DNA from: Salinicoccus sesuvii
GTDB taxonomy: Bacteria; Bacillota; Bacilli; Staphylococcales; Salinicoccaceae
Direction of reading: 5' to 3'
Length of the DNA: 64,000 bases
NCBI RefSeq assembly: GCF_042648145.1
Contig: NZ_JBHRWV010000004.1
Span: 1 to 64,000 of the forward strand
The notes below the pieces were generated by a model. It searched no databases. It saw only the letters and a list, made by a program, of their open reading frames with translations, and was not told where the DNA came from. A program made the translations under genes and the position numbers. Each line of letters begins with the position of its first letter. Position 1 is the first letter of the stretch. This document shows, piece by piece, positions 59,564 through 64,000 of the stretch.

Positions 59564-60859
59564 CTATTCAAGACCTGCTCTCTTGAAGATGATGTCTACA
59601 CGCTTAAGGTGGTGGGTTTCATCGAAACAATCATCAATTTCCGCTTCTGTCAGCAGCTCCTGTATACGATCATCCTGCTCCACAAGTTCACGGAACGGAA
59701 CTTTCGTTTCCCAGGATTCCATGGCCTTTGGCTGGACGAGGTCATATGCTTCCTCGCGCACCAGACCCTTGTCGATCAGCGTCAACATCACACGCTGTGA
59801 GTAGACCAGGCCGAATGTCTTGTCGATATTCTGCTTCATGTTATTCTCAAATACCGTCAGATTCTTGATGATATTGGTGAAGCGGCTCATCATGTAGTCA
59901 AGCGCAATCGTCACGTCAGGCAGCATGATCCGCTCAGCAGACGAGTGCGAAATATCGCGTTCGTGCCAAAGGGGGACATTTTCATAAGCCGTCGTAATAT
60001 ATCCGCGGATGACACGGGAGAGCCCTGTGACATTTTCACTGCCGATTGGATTTCGTTTATGCGGCATGGCACTTGACCCTTTCTGACCCTTGCCAAACGC
60101 CTCTTCGACTTCGCGGGTTTCGGTCTTCTGCAGACCACGTACTTCCACCGCAAACTTCTCGATGGATGTTGCGATTAAGCCGAGTGTCGCAATGTAGTAG
60201 GCATGACGGTCACGCTGTAGCGTCTGCGTGGATACTTCCGCCGTACCCAGTCCGAGATGCTCACACACATAGCTTTCCACTTCAGGCGGAATGTTGGCAA
60301 ATGTGCCGACAGCACCACTCATCTTGCCGACTTCGATTTCTTTCCTGACGTTTTGGAAGCGCTCTAGATTCCGCTTCATCTCCATGTACCAAAGTGCCAT
60401 CTTGATGCCGAAAGTCGTCGGTTCCGCATGTACCCCATGTGTCCGTCCCATCATCAGTGTCGTCTTATGTTCACGTGCCTTGTCACCCAACACTTCAATG
60501 AAGTCCAAAAGGTCCTGCTCGAGTAGCTCATTTGCCTGCTTGATCATGTAACTCTGCGCCGTATCCACTACGTCCGTCGATGTTAACCCGTAGTGTACCC
60601 ATTTTTTCTCATCACCAAGCGTCTCCGACACCTGACGGGTAAAAGCAACAACATCGTGACGCGTCTCTGCTTCTATTTCCTTGATGCGGTCTACATCGAT
60701 TCGAGCATTGGGACGAATCTGCTTCACTTCATCCATTGGTATGTATCCGAGCTCAGCCCATGCTTCAGAAGCGAGGATCTCAACCTCCAACCAGGCTTTG
60801 AATCGGTTTTCTTCAGTCCATATCTGTGACATTTCCTCCCGGGAATAACGAGAAATCAT
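59564..60859 (-). CDS. purB: adenylosuccinate lyase
   Basis: 431 residues, fumarase/aspartase superfamily. Catalytic H141 (GRTHGVHAEPTT) and the signature loop GSSAMPHKRNP (261-271) with the active serine. It works twice in purine synthesis (SAICAR to AICAR; adenylosuccinate to AMP). Stands apart from a pur operon, as in staphylococci, behind a promoter with PurBox candidates. Confidence 0.95.
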   Translation of the reverse strand: MISRYSREEMSQIWTEENRFKAWLEVEILASEAWAELGYIPMDEVKQIRPNARIDVDRIKEIEAETRHDVVAFTRQVSETLGDEKKWVHYGLTSTDVVDTAQSYMIKQANELLEQDLLDFIEVLGDKAREHKTTLMMGRTHGVHAEPTTFGIKMALWYMEMKRNLERFQNVRKEIEVGKMSGAVGTFANIPPEVESYVCEHLGLGTAEVSTQTLQRDRHAYYIATLGLIATSIEKFAVEVRGLQKTETREVEEAFGKGQKGSSAMPHKRNPIGSENVTGLSRVIRGYITTAYENVPLWHERDISHSSAERIMLPDVTIALDYMMSRFTNIIKNLTVFENNMKQNIDKTFGLVYSQRVMLTLIDKGLVREEAYDLVQPKAMESWETKVPFRELVEQDDRIQELLTEAEIDDCFDETHHLKRVDIIFKRAGLE

Positions 60860-60891
60860 GCATACACGCTCCTTAGTATTATTTCTTCTAC

Positions 60892-60949
60892 ATTATAACA
60901 AAACATATTAAAAAACGAACATTTTTTTGAAATAAAATGAAAATGTTCG
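60892..60949 (-). promoter_or_regulatory. purB promoter with inverted PurBox pair
   Basis: Minus-strand TATAAT at 60892-60897. Upstream are CGAACAT (60916-60922) and its inverse ATGTTCG (60943-60949), cores 24 bases apart, in an AT-rich context. This orientation and spacing resemble the paired PurBoxes bound by PurR in Bacillus and Staphylococcus. One box overlaps the -35. Confidence 0.65.
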
Positions 60950-60951
60950 AT

Positions 60952-60980
60952 AAAAAAGACGGATAATTGGATTATCCGTC
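60952..60980 (-). terminator. terminator of the NAD-salvage operon
   Basis: Minus-strand GACGGATAA-TCCAA-TTATCCGTC then TTTTTT. The stop codon of the NETI gene touches the stem. Confidence 0.87.
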
Positions 60981-61165
60981 TAATCTTCTACTTTCTTGCC
61001 TTCGAATACTATTTCTTGGTGATCTACAACCCGTTCTCCATTCTTTTCGATGAAGACGGGCTGCTCCATGCGGCGTACAGGCTGATAGCCCTCTTCACGC
61101 ATGCGTTCTAGACACTCACCCAGTGATTCATTCTCCGCCACTTTAAACTTTTTCTTTTTGGGCAT
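60980..61165 (-). CDS. NETI motif protein
   Basis: 61 residues. MPKKKKFKVAENESLGECLERM then GYQPVRRMEQPVF matches the small NETI-motif family of Firmicutes, in which the motif after the basic start reads NETI in Bacillus and NESL here. Function unknown. The start overlaps the DUF2179 gene by 23 bases; tail of the pncB operon. Confidence 0.85.
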   Translation of the reverse strand: MPKKKKFKVAENESLGECLERMREEGYQPVRRMEQPVFIEKNGERVVDHQEIVFEGKKVED

Positions 61166-61787
61166 TTTTTTCCTCTTCCATTTCCCTTGCTTCAGAAATC
61201 TCTTCCAGTACTTCTTCTACGTTTTCAGGTTCATAGTTCTTGAGTCGCTTGCGTTTGACACCTTTTGTCCAGAACCCGCCAGTGATATTTTTAGGTTCAT
61301 GTGTGATGATGAATGCTTTCTCATCGAGTTCTTTCACTGTGTTGATCAGCTTATGCTCATATTTCCTTGGTGTAAGGATCTGGAGCGTTGTCCGTTCACC
61401 GTCACGTCCGTACTGATAACCGTGGGTGACGCCGTAACCGAGATCTCTGATATTCGTTGGAAGATCCTTGTCTTTCTCAGCAGTGATAACATTGACGACG
61501 AGATATCCGAGCGCCAGTTTCTCCTCTATTTTGAGGCCGACCAAGATGCCCGCGCCGAAACCGAGTGCATAGGCCACGACATTCTGGAACTGATCCAGAT
61601 TCTCAAGGACCAGACCCAGGCCGATGACATAGACGAATGTCTCGAGGATACTGAAGGAAGCGGCTGTATAGCGGTACCCCTTCAGCGTAGAGATGGTACG
61701 CATCGTAAGGAAGCTGACATAGACGATGTTCACTGCGAAGATGACCATTACCATCAGCCAGGGGTTTTGTGATATGGCTGTTATCAT
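61143..61787 (-). CDS. DUF2179/UPF0316 membrane protein (YebE-like)
   Basis: 214 residues. Three membrane helices (residues about 8-28, 43-62, 68-85), then a cytoplasmic domain with GYGVTHGYQYGRDGERTTLQILTPRKYE, the DUF2179 signature. Function unknown; DUF2179 domains may bind a ligand. Ribosome site AGGAAAGG, 44 bases after nadE, so probably in that operon; the charged tail ends MEEEKNAQKEKV. Confidence 0.87.
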   Translation of the reverse strand: MITAISQNPWLMVMVIFAVNIVYVSFLTMRTISTLKGYRYTAASFSILETFVYVIGLGLVLENLDQFQNVVAYALGFGAGILVGLKIEEKLALGYLVVNVITAEKDKDLPTNIRDLGYGVTHGYQYGRDGERTTLQILTPRKYEHKLINTVKELDEKAFIITHEPKNITGGFWTKGVKRKRLKNYEPENVEEVLEEISEAREMEEEKNAQKEKV

Positions 61788-61830
61788 TTCATTCTACCTT
61801 TCCTGAGTGAGTATATCTTTTGTTTTTGTA

Positions 61831-62673
61831 CTATTCTTCCTGCTGTGCATCATACGCAGGTGTATTGTAGCGGTTGTACGCATCATCCCGCTTGTGTTGG
61901 GTCTTTTTATACCACTTGATGATCGTATCGTAATCCGCCTGTGATACTTCCTTTCCTTCAAGAAAATCATCAATCGCGTCATAAGTGACACCGAGTGCCT
62001 CTTCATCACTGATCAGAGGTCTGTCATCTTCAAGATCGGCAGTCGGCAGTTTATTGGCCAGATGTTCAGGGGCACCGAGGTACTCGAGTAGCATCCTGCC
62101 CTGCCTTTTGTTTAAACCGAATAGAGGAATCAAATCGGCTGCACCGTCACCAAATTTCGTGTAGAATCCAGTAATGGCTTCTGCTGGGTGATCCGTACCG
62201 AGTACTATACCGCTTGTCGAGGCAGCAACCGCGTACTGCGCCTTCATTCGCTCTCGCGCTTTCTCATTTCCTTCGACAAAATCGCTCAGTACATAGCCTG
62301 CTTCCTTGAGCGATGCGACACTCTGCTCGACATTTGGACGAATATTGATGGTTGCGGTATGTGTTGGTTTTATATATTCTATCGCATCAAGCGCATCCTG
62401 TTCATCATTCTGCTTGCCGTAAGGCAGGCGCAATGCGTGAAATTCATAGCCGCCATCTGTTTCTTCATTCAGTTCGTCAACTGCCATCTGCGTAAGTTTA
62501 CCGAGCAGCGTGGAGTCCTGACCACCTGAGATTCCGAGTACGAATGACTTGATGAATGTATGATGCTTGACGTAGTCCTTCATGAAATCGATGATTTCCC
62601 TGACTTCCGTTGCCGGGTCGATTTCAGGCTTTACATGGAATTCCTTTAGAATATCTGCTTGCAATGCTGTCAT
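61831..62673 (-). CDS. nadE: NAD synthetase (ammonia-dependent)
   Basis: 280 residues. ATP-pyrophosphatase loop SGGQDS (49-54), RLPYGKQNDEQDA, YAVAASTSGIVLGTDHPAEAITGFYTKFGDG and LPTADL are typical. No glutaminase domain, so free ammonia is the donor. It makes NAD from deamido-NAD, the last step of the pathway that pncB begins. Starts 6 bases after the pncB stop. Confidence 0.95.
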   Translation of the reverse strand: MTALQADILKEFHVKPEIDPATEVREIIDFMKDYVKHHTFIKSFVLGISGGQDSTLLGKLTQMAVDELNEETDGGYEFHALRLPYGKQNDEQDALDAIEYIKPTHTATINIRPNVEQSVASLKEAGYVLSDFVEGNEKARERMKAQYAVAASTSGIVLGTDHPAEAITGFYTKFGDGAADLIPLFGLNKRQGRMLLEYLGAPEHLANKLPTADLEDDRPLISDEEALGVTYDAIDDFLEGKEVSQADYDTIIKWYKKTQHKRDDAYNRYNTPAYDAQQEE

Positions 62674-62679
62674 TTCATA

Positions 62680-64000
62680 TCACTCCAATGTTTTATTACT
62701 CGCTTCCTCAATAAGGTCTTGCTTGATTTGCCACAACGTCTTTGAGAGATCGACCGGATACTCCTCCGGGTTCAAAAAGCGCTTGTATTCTTCCCAAAGC
62801 AGAGTCAGTCCCTGCTCGTGTCGTTGCTTCATCATATCAACGCTTTCTGGTTCATAGACACATTCGCCATCGACGAAAATATCTTTCATCAATTCGACCA
62901 TCTCGTAGGAACGGATGAGTTTGCGCTTCATTGTATGAATGGGGTGGAACATAAGCAATGGTGCGTCCTGCTCTGTCTTTTCCCCAAAATACGTAATATA
63001 TTCACCTTCCGACATGCCAGTATTACGGTTGATGATACGATGGATGTTCTTTTTCCCAGGTGTAGTCACTTTTTCTGGGTTACCTGAAATCTTGATGCGG
63101 TTTTCAAGTTCGCCCGCCTCATTTTCTATGGCGACAAGCTTGTACACTGCGCCAAGCGCGGGCTGGTCATAAGCGGTAATCAGCTTAGTGCCTATCCCAA
63201 AGCTATCGACTTTCGCACCTTGGGAGAGGAGGGAGAGGATCGTCAATTCATCGAGATCGTTCGAAACAATAATCTTGGCCTCTTGGAATCCTGCAGCATC
63301 GAGCATTTTCCTTGCCTCTTTTGATAGGTAGGCAATGTCACCCGAGTCGAGCCGGATGCCGATGAAATTGATCTTATCACCATATTCCTTGGCCACTTTA
63401 ATTGCATTTGGCACACCTGATTTCAATGTGTCGAAAGTATCCACTAAGAAGACGCAGTTATCATGGGTATCAGCGTAGGCTTTGAATGCCTCGTAGTCAT
63501 CCCCGTACGCCTGGACCATGGCATGCGCATGCGTACCACTCGCCGTGAGACCGAATAGTTTCGCTGCACGCACATTGCTCGTGCCGTCGAACCCACCAAT
63601 GATGGCCGCACGCGCGCCCCAAAGTGCTGCATCGAACTCGTGCGCACGACGCGTACCAAACTCCATTAGTGTACTCTCAGGTACAATTTGACGGATACGG
63701 CTCGCCTTGGTGGCAATGAGTGTCTGGAAATTGACGATATTAAGAAGCGCCGTCTCCACGAGCTGCGCTTCGATGATTGGCGCTTCTACTTGAACCAGTG
63801 GCATGTTGGCAAAAACAACCTCACCTTCCTGCATGGCACGGACATTGCCGGTGAAGCGCAAATCCTTGAGGTATGATAGAAAATCATCGTCATATCCAAT
63901 CGATTTCAGATACTCGATATCGGACTCCGAAAATTTCAGATTCCTAAGAAAGTCAATGATGCGTTCGAGTCCGGCAAATACTGCATATCCATTGCCAAAC
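62680..64000 (-). CDS. pncB: nicotinate phosphoribosyltransferase, 5' end cut off
   Basis: The reading frame remains open from the stop at 62680 to the window edge, giving the last ~439 residues. FGNGYAVFAGLERI near the edge, then RFTGNVRAMQEGEVVFANMPLVQVEAPI, TRRAHEFDAA, GTHAHAMVQAYGDDYEAF and the FIGIRLDSGD phosphate site are standard for PncB2-type enzymes of Firmicutes. It forms nicotinate mononucleotide from nicotinate and PRPP. First gene of the NAD-salvage unit with nadE; the true start is beyond 64000. Confidence 0.95.
   Translation of the reverse strand, partial: FGNGYAVFAGLERIIDFLRNLKFSESDIEYLKSIGYDDDFLSYLKDLRFTGNVRAMQEGEVVFANMPLVQVEAPIIEAQLVETALLNIVNFQTLIATKASRIRQIVPESTLMEFGTRRAHEFDAALWGARAAIIGGFDGTSNVRAAKLFGLTASGTHAHAMVQAYGDDYEAFKAYADTHDNCVFLVDTFDTLKSGVPNAIKVAKEYGDKINFIGIRLDSGDIAYLSKEARKMLDAAGFQEAKIIVSNDLDELTILSLLSQGAKVDSFGIGTKLITAYDQPALGAVYKLVAIENEAGELENRIKISGNPEKVTTPGKKNIHRIINRNTGMSEGEYITYFGEKTEQDAPLLMFHPIHTMKRKLIRSYEMVELMKDIFVDGECVYEPESVDMMKQRHEQGLTLLWEEYKRFLNPEEYPVDLSKTLWQIKQDLIEEASNKTLE

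Overview
The window is a contiguous piece of a low-to-moderate GC Firmicutes chromosome, most likely from Staphylococcaceae outside the genus Staphylococcus (a Salinicoccus/Jeotgalicoccus-like organism is my best guess; genus not proven). The evidence is the 16S rRNA 5' end at the left edge, many proteins that read like Staphylococcus orthologues (Sav1866-type ABC exporter, GsaB, PerR, NtdP, CamS), and a gene order that parallels, from memory, the S. aureus stretch from perR to pncB: perR, hydroxyacid dehydrogenase, bcp, gsaB, FUSC, ABC exporter, ntdP, mutY, yfhP, recX, map, dinB, then rlmCD, dagK, gatBAC, putP, camS, ligA, pcrA, pcrB, purB, nadE, pncB. No insertion sequence, prophage, CRISPR array or integrase is visible. 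The sequence has one ambiguous base (323) in the 16S region and one gene with a single-base frameshift (26491-26968), so some draft-quality error is possible.

Layout. 1-682: 5' end of 16S rRNA (minus), its leader and promoter. 683-5592: ygzB, the perR/bcp peroxide-stress group, gsaB and a FUSC membrane protein. 5632-14609: DNA repair (mpg, mutY, recX) mixed with the ABC exporter, ntdP, yfhP, yfhH and a TagGH-like pair whose ATPase has lost its catalytic motifs. 14711-19314: small membrane protein, M29 aminopeptidase, a YtxH-YihY-carbonic anhydrase operon behind a SigB-like promoter, and map. 19415-25249: second FUSC protein, dinB with a LexA-box candidate, a DUF3267 zincin, an FAD oxidoreductase, an unassigned 458-residue transporter and ohr. 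25324-39942 is the most accessory-looking part: a membrane-tethered nuclease, a DUF2975/HTH pair, tRNA-Val, an ACR3-like transporter, an extra uracil-5 RNA methyltransferase, a zinc-type macrodomain protein, a ring-cleaving dioxygenase, cysK, a GNAT/NUDIX pair, an RDD protein, dus and a PepSY/lipoprotein pair. 40080-64000: rlmCD, a signal-less 5'-nucleotidase-like enzyme, an SDR, a degenerate M50-like membrane protein, the dagK operon, gatCAB, putP, the pcrB-pcrA-ligA-camS operon, a VanY-type lipoprotein, purB with PurBox candidates and the NAD-salvage operon pncB-nadE, which runs off the right edge.

Working together: PerR, Bcp, Ohr and perhaps the dioxygenase handle peroxides and quinones; Mpg, MutY, RecX, DinB, PcrA and LigA handle DNA damage; GatCAB, RlmCD, the second RlmCD-like enzyme, Dus and tRNA-Val serve translation; PncB and NadE rebuild NAD, which LigA consumes. 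The two most unusual findings are a TagH-like ABC subunit without Walker A, signature, Walker B or H-loop (11508-13001) paired with an intact-looking TagG-like permease, and an M50-like membrane protein whose zinc-binding motifs are both broken and which ends in a long Lys/Glu tail (44176-44904).
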